The translations under genes were made by a program, and so were the position numbers. From assembly GCA_046262935.1 (NCBI GenBank), contig JBHELT010000038.1, positions 1 through 22,622 on the forward strand: a stretch of 22,622 bases of DNA. Direction: 5' to 3'. The notes beneath the pieces are model-generated. The model had not been told where the DNA came from. It was given only the letters and a program-made list of their open reading frames with translations, and ran no database searches. Origin of the DNA: JBHELT01 sp046262935. Its GTDB lineage: Bacteria > Actinomycetota > CADDZG01 > JAHWKV01. Positions 7,669-14,855 of the stretch are shown here, in pieces (the stretch's first letter is position 1; the number at the start of each line of letters is the position of its first letter).

Positions 7669-9087
7669 TCAGGCGCCGAAGCGGAAGGCCCCCGGGCCCG
7701 ACGCCTCCTTATTGATTCGTTTCATCAGATGCAATCCTTCTAGGGCGAATTCAAGGGCAGATGCCGCAGCGGCCGGACTCTCTTGACCGGCATCGAGTCT
7801 TTGCATGATGCGGCCCAGCCCTGGTACTTCGCCGAATTGCGCCATGAAGTTCTGGGCCCCAAGCACGTCGGATGTCTCGACCGAGAGGCCCTCTTCGAAA
7901 CGCCTGAGAAGCGGTGCGAAGTTCTCGCCGCCAAGCCTTCGACGGTAAACCTCGGCTATCGCACGCTTCAAGGCGGTCTCCAAGACCCATGGCTCGCGTC
8001 CTTCTTCCATGGTTTCGAATTCGATCCGGCCCATCGAAGAATCCAACACTGCCCAAAGATCGACCGGACGCGGGACCGCCAGATCTTCCTTCGCTATTAC
8101 GGCCCGTCGAACCGCGCTTGCGACGAGCGTCTCCAAGTTCCCGATCGAATATCTCACTGACACACCGCTCCGTTGATTAACCTGAGGGCTTCTTCTCAAT
8201 TGATCGGTCAACTCTGCGATCGTCTCTTTCAAGAAGACGGGAACGTGGACCGCGATGCCCGATGCAGTTGGCCTCGCCTCTTGGTCCATGATCTCGATCT
8301 CGGCGTACGGATCGAGCGGGTAGTGAGTTCTGATCTGTGTTCCGAACCGATCCTTTAATGGCGAGATTATGCGGCCGCGATGGGTGTAGTCGTCGGGATT
8401 GGCGCTTGCGACGAGCAATAGGTCGAGGGGAAGCATGATCTTGAAACCACGGATCTGCACGTCGCGCTCTTCGAGGATATTTAGCAGAGCCACTTGTATC
8501 CGCTCAGGCAGGTCGGGTAGTTCGTTGATCGCAAAGATCCCGCGGTTGGTCCGCGGGATGAGTCCGTAATGGATAACCAGTTCGTCTGAAAGGTATCGCC
8601 CCTCGGCGACGCGGATGGGGTCTACATCTCCAACTAGATCGGCCACCGAAGAATCGGGCGTTGCGAGTTTCTCGCTGAAACGGCGATCGCGGCCCACCCA
8701 CTCGATAGGTGTTGCATCGCCTTCATCTGCGACCCTCGCCCTGCACGCCGCGCACACCGGCTTGTAGGGGTGGTCATTGATCTCGCATCCAGAGATGATG
8801 GGGGTCCACTCATCGAGCAATCCAACGAGGTGCCTTATCAGCCGAGTTTTGGCTTGCCCGCGTTCCCCGAGGAAGATCAAGTCATGCCCGGCGAGAAGGC
8901 CGCGCTCAAGCGATGGGATGACGGAGTCTTCGTATCCGATGATGGAAGGAAATAGAGATTCATCGCGTCCGAGGCGCGCTACCAGATTCTCGCGGATCTC
9001 TTCTTTGACGGTTCGTAGAACGTGGCCGCTCGCGCGCAGTTCATCGATCGTCGTTGGCCTTTCCACAGACGCGAGGCTACTACTCAC
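7669..9087 (-). CDS. AAA+ ATPase, Mg-chelatase subunit I-like, with Cys-rich insert (Rv0958-like)
   Basis: 472 aa. The AAA+ core occupies about residues 45-330. Walker A reads GERGQAKT (74-81), with Gln-Ala where most P-loops have a Gly. Walker B ends in NE (188-189) rather than DE. Sensor 1 is in SANPDD (N230), and a DRFG near 246 is a candidate arginine-finger region. Between Walker A and Walker B sits an insert with Cys101, Cys112 and Cys115 (C-x10-C-x2-C), which may bind zinc. The family is often annotated as magnesium chelatase or sigma54-interacting protein, but no chlorophyll genes are present and an enhancer-binding role is not supported. It likely forms a hexamer that acts with the downstream VWA protein. 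The start is GTG, 4 nt after the Bpa stop codon, so translation is probably coupled. Confidence 0.92.
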   Translation of the reverse strand: MSSSLASVERPTTIDELRASGHVLRTVKEEIRENLVARLGRDESLFPSIIGYEDSVIPSLERGLLAGHDLIFLGERGQAKTRLIRHLVGLLDEWTPIISGCEINDHPYKPVCAACRARVADEGDATPIEWVGRDRRFSEKLATPDSSVADLVGDVDPIRVAEGRYLSDELVIHYGLIPRTNRGIFAINELPDLPERIQVALLNILEERDVQIRGFKIMLPLDLLLVASANPDDYTHRGRIISPLKDRFGTQIRTHYPLDPYAEIEIMDQEARPTASGIAVHVPVFLKETIAELTDQLRRSPQVNQRSGVSVRYSIGNLETLVASAVRRAVIAKEDLAVPRPVDLWAVLDSSMGRIEFETMEEGREPWVLETALKRAIAEVYRRRLGGENFAPLLRRFEEGLSVETSDVLGAQNFMAQFGEVPGLGRIMQRLDAGQESPAAAASALEFALEGLHLMKRINKEASGPGAFRFGA

Positions 9088-9091
9088 GGGG

Positions 9092-9520
9092 TTATAGGTA
9101 ACCTTCCTTCTGGGGGGAAATCTCTTTAGGATCCGGTTCTTCGGCGCCCTGGATGAGGGCCTGAGTGCGGGCCTCTGCGAGAACAGCCTGAGCGCTTGCG
9201 GCCTGAAGTCCTTGGAAGAGGCCCGACAGCCACCCGATCAGGCCGGAGTAGGCGATGCGCACCTCCTCTTTCGTGGCCTTCTGATCTAAACCCAGATCGA
9301 GGTCGATGGAGTCGAGTTCTGCGAACAAAGATTCCGGCATGGCGGTTTTCAGTTCCTTCACGACCTTGGTGTAGATCTCCGATGGGCTTTCCATCGATGG
9401 AGACTCACCGGGCACCGGTTGCTCCAACCGAAGTTCTTCGAGCACCTCTTTGACTAAACTTGCGATCCGAAGCAGCTTGGGTGGATCTAGGGCAGTCTTG
9501 TCTTCGCTCTGATCTTCCAT
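9092..9520 (-). CDS. bpa: bacterial proteasome activator Bpa/PafE-like
   Basis: 142 aa, somewhat shorter than the mycobacterial protein (Rv3780, about 174 aa from memory). The core is helical: KLLRIASLVKEVLEE near residues 14-28, then an acidic central helix, then IGWLSGLFQGLQAA near 93-107. The last pair corresponds to the WLEGLFHGIQ region of Bpa. The C-terminus is EGYL, close to the GQYL tail by which Bpa docks into the alpha-ring pockets of the 20S proteasome and opens its gate without ATP. No membrane segment is seen. AGAAGGG lies about 5 nt before the ATG. It is the first gene of a minus-strand operon with an AAA+ ATPase and a VWA protein. The tail and core together make the family call fairly secure. 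The 20S genes prcA and prcB are not in the window. Confidence 0.88.
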   Translation of the reverse strand: MEDQSEDKTALDPPKLLRIASLVKEVLEELRLEQPVPGESPSMESPSEIYTKVVKELKTAMPESLFAELDSIDLDLGLDQKATKEEVRIAYSGLIGWLSGLFQGLQAASAQAVLAEARTQALIQGAEEPDPKEISPQKEGYL

Positions 9521-9646
9521 CTCATCCCTTCTGTTGTGCCTATTGTCTTGCAGGTAATGTGCCGGCGTCTAACCAGGCAACGACCTGGGCCATCTTGGTT
9601 ATCCTGATGGTCGAACTTTCGCTTTCTACCCCAAGGAGGGAACCTT
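9521..9646 (+). promoter_or_regulatory. divergent promoter region bpa / thiolase, with inverted repeat
   Basis: This 126-bp gap separates the bpa operon (leftward) from the thiolase operon (rightward) and must hold both promoters. CCAGG (9573-9577) and CCTGG (9584-9588) form a 5-bp inverted repeat with 6 bp between arms, a weak operator candidate. TATCCT at 9600-9605 could be a -10 box for the thiolase, but no good -35 box accompanies it. The thiolase ribosome binding site AAGGAGGG is at 9633-9640. Confidence 0.3.
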
Positions 9647-10855
9647 ATGCCTGAGGCAGTCATAGTCGATGGTCTGCGCAGTCCGATCGGCAGAGCCAAC
9701 AAAGGCTCATTGAAAGACGTCAGGCCCGACGACCTGGCTGGATACGTCGTGAGGAAACTGATGCAAAAGGTTGGGGCCGTTGATCCGGCCTCGGTCGAGG
9801 ACCTCATCTGTGGTTGCGGGTTGCCTCATGGCGAATCGGGTTTCAATGTAGCGCGACCGATCGTTTTGCTATCCGGTCTACCATTCTCGGTCCCCGGCAC
9901 CACCGTTAACCGATTCTGCGCGTCGAGTCTTCAATCGACCAGGATGGCCTTTCACGCGATCAAGTCTGGCGAAGGCAAGACATTCATCAGTGCGGGGGTC
10001 GAGTCCACTAGCCGCGTCGAGTTGCTGCCAAGGGGCGACGTGAGCGTTCTCAACCAAAAGCTCTCACCGCTGTTCGGCGGCGAATACATAGCGGACGTTT
10101 ACATCGCCATGGGCGAGACGGCCGAGAACGTTGCAGAGAAATACGACGTCAGCCGTGAGGACATGGACCGTTTCGCGCAGCGTTCCCAAGAAAGGGCGGT
10201 TGCATCTCAGAAGGACGGTTTCTTCGCTAGGGAGATCGTGCCCATCCCCGTTTACACCGAGGGGGACCGCACGTTGGTGGGGGAACACGCCAACGCCACG
10301 TTGGTCGAGTTCGATGATGGCCCCCGTCCATCTTCTACCTTCGAGAAACTCCAGGAACTGCAACCTGCATTCCGCGCGGGGGGCCGTGTGACCGCCGGTA
10401 ACTCTTGTCCGTTGAACGACGGTGCGGCCGCAGTATTGGTCATGGAAGAAGAGCACGCTAAAAGCCTTGGCCTCAAGCCGCGCGTGCGAATCATCGCAAG
10501 CGCGGTGAGCGCCCTCGCTCCCGAGATCATGGGGGTAGGTCCGATCGAAGCGATCAAGAAGGTGCTTGCGAGGGCGAACATGACTATCGACGACATAGAC
10601 ATCGTCGAATTGAATGAAGCCTTCGCAGCGCAGGTCATACCGGTCTGTCGAGAAGTTGGCATCGACCCGTTCGGCGACAAGCTCAACCCGCATGGAGGAG
10701 CGATCGCACTGGGTCACCCATTCGGCATGACGGGGGCCCGCATCATGAACACATTGATGAACGACCTCGACACCCTCGACAAAACCATTGGCCTAGAAAC
10801 GATGTGCGTTGGTGGCGGTCAGGGCATGGCGATGATCGTAGAGAGGATCAACTAG
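9647..10855 (+). CDS. thiolase (acetyl-CoA acyltransferase, FadA type)
   Basis: 402 aa, the normal length for a biosynthetic or degradative thiolase. The nucleophile Cys91 lies in NRFCASS. The C-terminal catalytic blocks are GGAIALGHPFGMTGAR (His357) and CVGGGQG (Cys387), and NEAFA is near residue 323. All catalytic residues are present. The enzyme would cleave a 3-ketoacyl-CoA with CoA, the last step of beta-oxidation, or run in the condensing direction. A strong AAGGAGGG sits 6 nt before the ATG. The MaoC gene begins at the base after the stop codon, so the two are co-transcribed. With the SDR and ACAD pair at 2546-5690 the region covers all four beta-oxidation steps. Chain-length or steroid specificity cannot be read from the sequence. 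Confidence 0.97.
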   Translation: MPEAVIVDGLRSPIGRANKGSLKDVRPDDLAGYVVRKLMQKVGAVDPASVEDLICGCGLPHGESGFNVARPIVLLSGLPFSVPGTTVNRFCASSLQSTRMAFHAIKSGEGKTFISAGVESTSRVELLPRGDVSVLNQKLSPLFGGEYIADVYIAMGETAENVAEKYDVSREDMDRFAQRSQERAVASQKDGFFAREIVPIPVYTEGDRTLVGEHANATLVEFDDGPRPSSTFEKLQELQPAFRAGGRVTAGNSCPLNDGAAAVLVMEEEHAKSLGLKPRVRIIASAVSALAPEIMGVGPIEAIKKVLARANMTIDDIDIVELNEAFAAQVIPVCREVGIDPFGDKLNPHGGAIALGHPFGMTGARIMNTLMNDLDTLDKTIGLETMCVGGGQGMAMIVERIN

Positions 10856-11314
10856 ATGCCAGTCGTTATCAGCGGCAAAGACGATCTGCTATCGCGGGTC
10901 GGGCAAGACATAACCACTTCAGACTGGTTGGAGATAACGCAGGAACGCATAAACCAGTTCGCCGAAGCAACGGGCGACCATCAATGGATCCACGTTGATC
11001 CTGAAAAGGCGAAGCTGGGCCCATTCGGAACAACCATCGCCCACGGTTATCTGACGCTCTCACTCGCGCCGATGCTCTCTTGGCAGAGCGTGACTGTCGA
11101 AGGCGTTCAGATGGGCGTTAACTACGGCTCGAACAAGGTGCGTTTCATCACCCCCGTGAAGGTGGGCTCGAAGGTGCGGATGCACATCAAGCTTGCTTCT
11201 GCTGACCCCGTGGAGCCCAATGCGATCCAGGCGGTCTTCGAAAACACATTCGAGATCGATGGTGAATCGAAGCCAGCCTGCGTTGCGCAGATCATCTCGA
11301 GGTACTACTTCTGA
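10856..11314 (+). CDS. MaoC-like (R)-specific enoyl-CoA hydratase
   Basis: 152 aa single hot-dog domain, the size of R-hydratases such as mycobacterial Rv0130. The hydratase-2 catalytic dyad is visible as Asp41 and His46 within ATGDHQWIHVDP, followed by GPFGTTIAHGYLTLSL. The enzyme hydrates trans-2-enoyl-CoA to (R)-3-hydroxyacyl-CoA, which matches the SDR-type dehydrogenase encoded at 2546 better than a FadB-type (S) enzyme would. The ATG follows the thiolase stop directly, and the stop overlaps the ATG of the ABC exporter (TGATG). No promoter is seen inside the block, so it relies on the thiolase promoter. Confidence 0.93.
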   Translation: MPVVISGKDDLLSRVGQDITTSDWLEITQERINQFAEATGDHQWIHVDPEKAKLGPFGTTIAHGYLTLSLAPMLSWQSVTVEGVQMGVNYGSNKVRFITPVKVGSKVRMHIKLASADPVEPNAIQAVFENTFEIDGESKPACVAQIISRYYF

Positions 11315-13188
11315 TGATGGGCGGCCACCAGGTCTTCCGCATGATGCGGCCAAACGACCTGGACAAAGACGTGAAACTTCCAAAGGGCTTGGTGAGGCGA
11401 GTCTTTAGATTCGCCAAGCCCTATCGCACGATGATCTTGACGGCACTCGTACTGATACTTCTCACATCGCTAGCCACCGCAGCCGGCCCGCGCATCATCA
11501 AAGAGATCATCGACCGTGCTCTTGCGGAAAGGAGTCCCAAGCTCCTTTCCTTCTTTGTTCTGCTATATCTGGCTGCAGGGATAACGGCATCCTTGCTTGG
11601 GATCGCGATGAGATGGTTGCTCTCGCGCATCGGCGAAGGTCTGATCTTCGATCTGCGTTCGTCGTTGTTCGATCATGTTCAGCGCATGCCGATCGCGTTC
11701 TTCACTCGAACCCAAACGGGAGCTTTGCTCAGCCGGCTCAACAACGATGTTGTTGGCGCACAGCGTGCTATCACGGGCACGACTGCTGATCTGCTTCAAA
11801 CGGTGGCAGATCTCGTAGCGACCCTCGGAGCGATGCTAGCCCTGTCATGGCGCCTAACGCTCGTCGCTCTTGTCGCTGTTCCGTTCTTCGTGCTGCCGAC
11901 GAGGTTCATGGGCAAAACCCTTCAAAAACTCGTGAAGAAGCAGATGGAGTACAACGCGTCGATGAACACTCAGATGACGGAGCGGTTCCAGATCGGCGGC
12001 GCCTTGTTGGTCAAGTTGTTCGGTAACTACCGAAAAGAACATTCACAGTTCGAAGAGAAGGCCGGCAATGTGCGCGACCTGGGTATCCGCACTGCGGTGT
12101 TTGCCCGCATGTTCTTCGTCACGTTCAGCCTTGCAGCCGTTGGTGGGACTGCCCTTAGCTATTGGCTTGGTGGCCGCATGGTGATCGCTGGCTCGATCAA
12201 GGTTGGAGTCATCGTTGCGTTCTCGCTTTACCTGACCCGTCTTTATGGCCCCATCACCGGGCTCAGCAATACCCCCGTTGAAGTAAGGACCGCGCTCGTT
12301 TCGTTCGATCGCGTTTTCGAGGTACTCGACTTCCCAAGCATCATTACCGAAAAAGAAGGTGCGATCGATGTTCCCGAACCAAAGGGCAAGATCGATTTCG
12401 ACCATGTTTGGTTCAGGTACCCACCAGGGGCCGATGTTTCTTTGTCATCACTCGAAGAGGGCCGAGTCGATGCCCCTTACGACGAAGAGGCTTGGGTGCT
12501 TCGCGACGTTTCATTCACGGTAGAACCGGGGCAGATGGTCGCTCTCGTTGGTCCTTCGGGGGCAGGCAAGACGACGATGTCGATGTTGGTTGCGCGTCTT
12601 TACGATGCGACCCAGGGAGCGGTCCGCATCGGGGGGGCCGACGTGCGTGACCTAAAGCTCGAGAGTTTGGGGGCGGCGGTTGGAACGGTGACGCAAGACG
12701 CGCACATGTTCCACGACACCATGCGGACTAACCTTCTTTATGCGAAACCCGATGCGACCGAGTCCGAGATGGTGCAGGCTTGCAGGGCGGCTCAGATATA
12801 CGACCTGATCCAAACCTTGCCAGAGGGATTCGATACGACGGTAGGGGAGCGTGGATACCGTCTTTCGGGTGGAGAGAAGCAACGACTCGCGATCGCACGA
12901 CTTCTGCTTAAGGACCCGGCCATCATGATCTTGGACGAGGCGACTGCCCACCTGGACTCTGAGTCGGAGGTGCTGATCCAGAAGGCATTGGCCGAGGCTC
13001 TGTCGGGAAGGTCGAGCATCGTGATAGCCCACCGGCTTTCGACCATCGTGAAGGCTGATCAGATATTGGTGATCGAGGGTGGCAAGATCGTGGAGAAGGG
13101 CCGCCATGCGGAACTCCTTGGGGCCGGAGGGCTCTACGGTGACCTGTACCGGACCCAGTTCCAAGCGGGATCACTAGACGTAGCCTGA
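11314..13188 (+). CDS. ABC exporter, fused membrane and ATPase domains (ABCB/MsbA type)
   Basis: 624 aa half-transporter. The N-terminal part (to about residue 330) carries hydrophobic segments near 38-58, 78-98, 160-192 and 265-300, expected for a six-helix exporter domain. The nucleotide-binding domain has Walker A VGPSGAGKTT (about 412), a Q-loop in VTQDAHMF, signature LSGGEKQ (about 517), Walker B MILDEAT (about 539) and the switch IAHRLS. All ATPase motifs are intact, so it should form an active homodimer. An insert of about 20 residues lies between the A-loop (FRYPPG) and the strand VLRDVSF. It starts at ATG 11314 or 11317, overlapping the MaoC stop. The exported substrate is unknown; co-transcription with beta-oxidation genes hints at a lipid-like or hydrophobic compound, as inference only. 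Confidence 0.95.
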   Translation: MMGGHQVFRMMRPNDLDKDVKLPKGLVRRVFRFAKPYRTMILTALVLILLTSLATAAGPRIIKEIIDRALAERSPKLLSFFVLLYLAAGITASLLGIAMRWLLSRIGEGLIFDLRSSLFDHVQRMPIAFFTRTQTGALLSRLNNDVVGAQRAITGTTADLLQTVADLVATLGAMLALSWRLTLVALVAVPFFVLPTRFMGKTLQKLVKKQMEYNASMNTQMTERFQIGGALLVKLFGNYRKEHSQFEEKAGNVRDLGIRTAVFARMFFVTFSLAAVGGTALSYWLGGRMVIAGSIKVGVIVAFSLYLTRLYGPITGLSNTPVEVRTALVSFDRVFEVLDFPSIITEKEGAIDVPEPKGKIDFDHVWFRYPPGADVSLSSLEEGRVDAPYDEEAWVLRDVSFTVEPGQMVALVGPSGAGKTTMSMLVARLYDATQGAVRIGGADVRDLKLESLGAAVGTVTQDAHMFHDTMRTNLLYAKPDATESEMVQACRAAQIYDLIQTLPEGFDTTVGERGYRLSGGEKQRLAIARLLLKDPAIMILDEATAHLDSESEVLIQKALAEALSGRSSIVIAHRLSTIVKADQILVIEGGKIVEKGRHAELLGAGGLYGDLYRTQFQAGSLDVA

Positions 13189-13217
13189 GCCGATGTTCCG
13201 TGGGGACCGCTGGCCTC

Positions 13218-13352
13218 GAAAAACGATTCCGCGGAAGCGCTCGGCCCGCCCCGAAAAACGATTCCGCGGAAGCGCTCGGCCCGCCCCGAAAGACGATTCC
13301 GCGGAAGCGCTCGGCCCGCCCCGAAAAACGATTCCGCGGAAGCGCTCGGCCC
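13218..13352 (+). repeat. 35-bp tandem repeat, 3.9 copies
   Basis: Copies start at 13218, 13253, 13288 and 13323, so the period is exactly 35 bp. They are identical except for one A-to-G change in copy 3 (gaaagacg) and truncation of copy 4 after 30 bases. Each unit contains the perfect palindrome TTCCGCGGAA and an AGCGCT. There are no spacers, so this is not a CRISPR array. Because 35 is not a multiple of three, every frame on both strands stays open, which creates spurious ORFs. It begins 29 bp after the ABC exporter stop and ends 34 bp before the -10 box of the first toxin-antitoxin module. Confidence 0.97.
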
Positions 13353-13385
13353 TCTGCGGGCAGCGCCTCGACCGGCCGGGTGAAG

Positions 13386-13391
13386 TATGAT
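13386..13391 (+). promoter_or_regulatory. -10 box of first toxin-antitoxin operon (leaderless)
   Basis: TATGAT is followed by seven bases and then ATG at 13399. This puts the expected transcription start on the start codon, so the mRNA is probably leaderless. It also argues against the in-frame ATG at 13387, which lies inside the box itself. No clear -35 box is present. GTATGA recurs at 13385 and 13397, possibly a half-site for the RHH antitoxin. Confidence 0.5.
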
Positions 13392-13398
13392 GGTTGGT

Positions 13399-13650
13399 AT
13401 GACAAATAGAGAAAAGATCGCCGTGAGTTTGCCGGCTAACTTGGTAGAGGCGGCTAAGAGGGCGGTCCGGGTTGGCATAGCTCCCAACGTAAGTGCTTAC
13501 GTGGCCGATGCGATGGCCGAAAAGATGATGTTGGACGATCTGTCGACACTTCTGGAAGAGATGCTCGCCGAAACCGGCGGACCACTCACCAAGGCGGAGC
13601 GGCAGGCGGCGGATCGCATCCTGGGCGGCGCCAGGAAGAAAAGGCGATGA
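13399..13650 (+). CDS. ribbon-helix-helix type antitoxin (VapB-like)
   Basis: 83 aa from the chosen start. The N-terminal segment KIAVSLPANLVEAAKRAVRVG (residues about 6-26) looks like the beta strand and first helix of an RHH/CopG-type DNA-binding domain. The sequence then runs SAYVADAMAEKM and a charged C-terminal half that would wrap the toxin, ending in a basic tail. Its stop overlaps the PIN toxin start by 4 nt (ATGA), the usual antitoxin-first order. ATG 13399 is preferred over 13387 and 13390 because of the TATGAT box just upstream. It should neutralise the toxin and autorepress the operon, the normal behaviour for such pairs. Confidence 0.85.
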   Translation: MTNREKIAVSLPANLVEAAKRAVRVGIAPNVSAYVADAMAEKMMLDDLSTLLEEMLAETGGPLTKAERQAADRILGGARKKRR

Positions 13651-14024
13651 GCGGGGTCACCCTCGACTCCGGAGCCCTTATCGCGTTCGAGCGGGCAAAA
13701 CGCCCGGTAGTTGCTCTTGTTGCTCGGGCGCTAGAGCGCCGTGACACCTTGGCAGTGCCCGCCGGCGTGGTCGCACAGGTGTGGCGGGATGCAGCCCGTC
13801 AGGTGCGCCTCGTGCGGCTGCTGGCTTCTGATGTAATCGAGGTAGTCGCACTTGACGATCCGACCGCCAGGGCCGCGGGGCAGATATGTGGGGTCGTGGG
13901 AACGAAAGATGTCATAGATGCCTCCGTCGTCCTTTGCGCCCGCGAGCGCGGCCAAAAGATCGTTACGAGCGACCCCCAAGATCTCCGCCGCATCGACTCT
14001 GGGATCGAACTGATAGCTATTTGA
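13647..14024 (+). CDS. PIN-domain ribonuclease toxin (VapC-like), module 1
   Basis: 125 aa single PIN domain, about the normal VapC length. The Mg-binding acidic residues are Asp7 (TLDSGALIA), Asp88 and Asp91 (GTKDVIDAS), and Asp109 (TSDPQDL). At the usual second acidic position the protein has Gln44 (VVAQVWRD), where many VapC toxins have Glu; whether activity is reduced cannot be told by eye. The expected role is Mg-dependent endoribonuclease, often against tRNA or rRNA, held inactive by the antitoxin encoded immediately upstream with ATGA overlap. It converges on the second module, with 87 bp between the two stops. Confidence 0.9.
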   Translation: MSGVTLDSGALIAFERAKRPVVALVARALERRDTLAVPAGVVAQVWRDAARQVRLVRLLASDVIEVVALDDPTARAAGQICGVVGTKDVIDASVVLCARERGQKIVTSDPQDLRRIDSGIELIAI

Positions 14025-14111
14025 TCGGCAACACGAGCGCGCCGATTTCAGAGGGAGAGTCGAGACGCTTGAGAACGATCTGCAGTGCAGTCAGATGACC
14101 TTTGTCGCGTA

Positions 14112-14543
14112 TCAGTCGTTCGTTGGATCAGGCAGTTCAATTGGATAAACAATGTCGATTTCAGTGATCGTCTTTGGGAAGTCGGACTGATTGTTCGTGA
14201 AGAAACGATCGGCACCCGCGCCAACGGCGGTTGCAAGATGAATCGCATCACTAGCGTGGAGTCGATAGCCCGCCCCAAGTGATGTCGCCAACTCAGCGGT
14301 CGCCTTATCGGTGAGGCGGAGATCGAGCCGGCTCAGAAGGGCTCCCAGTTCTTCTAGTTCATCGGATGCGTTCTCACGAAGTGGTTTGGTTAGTAACTCG
14401 GGGATAAGCAGTACCGAGCCGATCCCCGCCACGGCACCTGTGGCTTCGACTGGATCCGCGGGAAATAGCGCACGAACTCGCCGTCCAAGAACGTGATTGG
14501 TGACCGCTGCGTAGATCAGCACGTCGGCATCGAAAGCATCCAC
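14112..14543 (-). CDS. PIN-domain ribonuclease toxin (VapC-like), module 2
   Basis: 143 aa PIN domain. Candidate metal ligands are Asp5 and Asp7 (FDADVLIY), Glu49 (LIPELLTKP), Asp99 (ASDAIHLATA) and Asp121 (NNQSDF). It is unlike the module 1 toxin in sequence and in the SDAIHLA motif, so the two are not recent duplicates. The start is GTG, 11 nt after the antitoxin stop; an ATG nearby at 14539 is out of frame. It should be an endoribonuclease toxin co-expressed with, and inhibited by, the Phd-type antitoxin. Confidence 0.88.
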   Translation of the reverse strand: MDAFDADVLIYAAVTNHVLGRRVRALFPADPVEATGAVAGIGSVLLIPELLTKPLRENASDELEELGALLSRLDLRLTDKATAELATSLGAGYRLHASDAIHLATAVGAGADRFFTNNQSDFPKTITEIDIVYPIELPDPTND

Positions 14544-14554
14544 TTTCGGGGGCC

Positions 14555-14848
14555 TTACCGGGCAGAGTGGCCAGCGCGGACATCGGCTACAAGTAGCTCG
14601 CCTTGCCTGCTCGTCAACCTCCCGCTTGGTGAGAGCTGGCTCGCTCCGCCGCGCCCTAGGACATCGCGTAGCCGCTGCGCAGCAGCGAGGGCCTCGTCGG
14701 CTCGGCGTACTGTGAGAGCATCTGGCCGGACGACTACCGCTACCGCTTTGCCATGGCGTGTGATGGTTACTTCTTCGCCGGCGACAACCCGTTCAAGGAT
14801 GTCAGCGAGGGCAGCCCGAGCTTCACTGACCGATATCGTGTTCGACAT
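14555..14848 (-). CDS. Phd/YefM-family antitoxin
   Basis: 97 aa. The N-terminus ISVSEARAALADILERV, followed by GEEVTITRHGKAVAVVVRPD, is the classic Phd/YefM fold that binds DNA as a dimer. A helical, Ala- and Arg-rich C-terminal half would bind the PIN toxin encoded 11 nt downstream. The start ATG at 14848 is 7 nt from a TACAAT box, so a leaderless transcript is likely. The upstream inverted repeat is the probable autoregulatory operator. The combination of a Phd antitoxin with a PIN toxin is common in actinobacteria. Confidence 0.9.
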   Translation of the reverse strand: MSNTISVSEARAALADILERVVAGEEVTITRHGKAVAVVVRPDALTVRRADEALAAAQRLRDVLGRGGASQLSPSGRLTSRQGELLVADVRAGHSAR

Positions 14849-14855
14849 TGGTCCG

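Noticed and set aside
7669..9087. Sigma54-dependent regulator or true magnesium chelatase
   Set aside because: There is no GAFTGA-type loop, response-regulator domain or DNA-binding helix-turn-helix, and no chlorophyll or cobalamin genes accompany it.
10064..10717. 217-codon open frame on the minus strand inside the thiolase gene
   Set aside because: It lies wholly antisense to a gene with intact thiolase motifs; the frame is open because of codon bias and has no recognisable domain.
13218..13352. CRISPR array
   Set aside because: Units are directly adjacent with no spacers, and no cas genes are in the window.
13193..13487. Overlapping Arg/Pro/Ala-rich reading frames on both strands across the 35-bp repeats
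   Set aside because: The repeat has no stop codons in any frame and its period is not a multiple of three, so open frames are expected by chance; there are no start sites, ribosome sites or family resemblance.
14025..14111. Bidirectional terminator between the convergent toxin genes
   Set aside because: ATCTG and CAGAT arms near 14078-14096 form only a weak inverted repeat with no T-run on either side.
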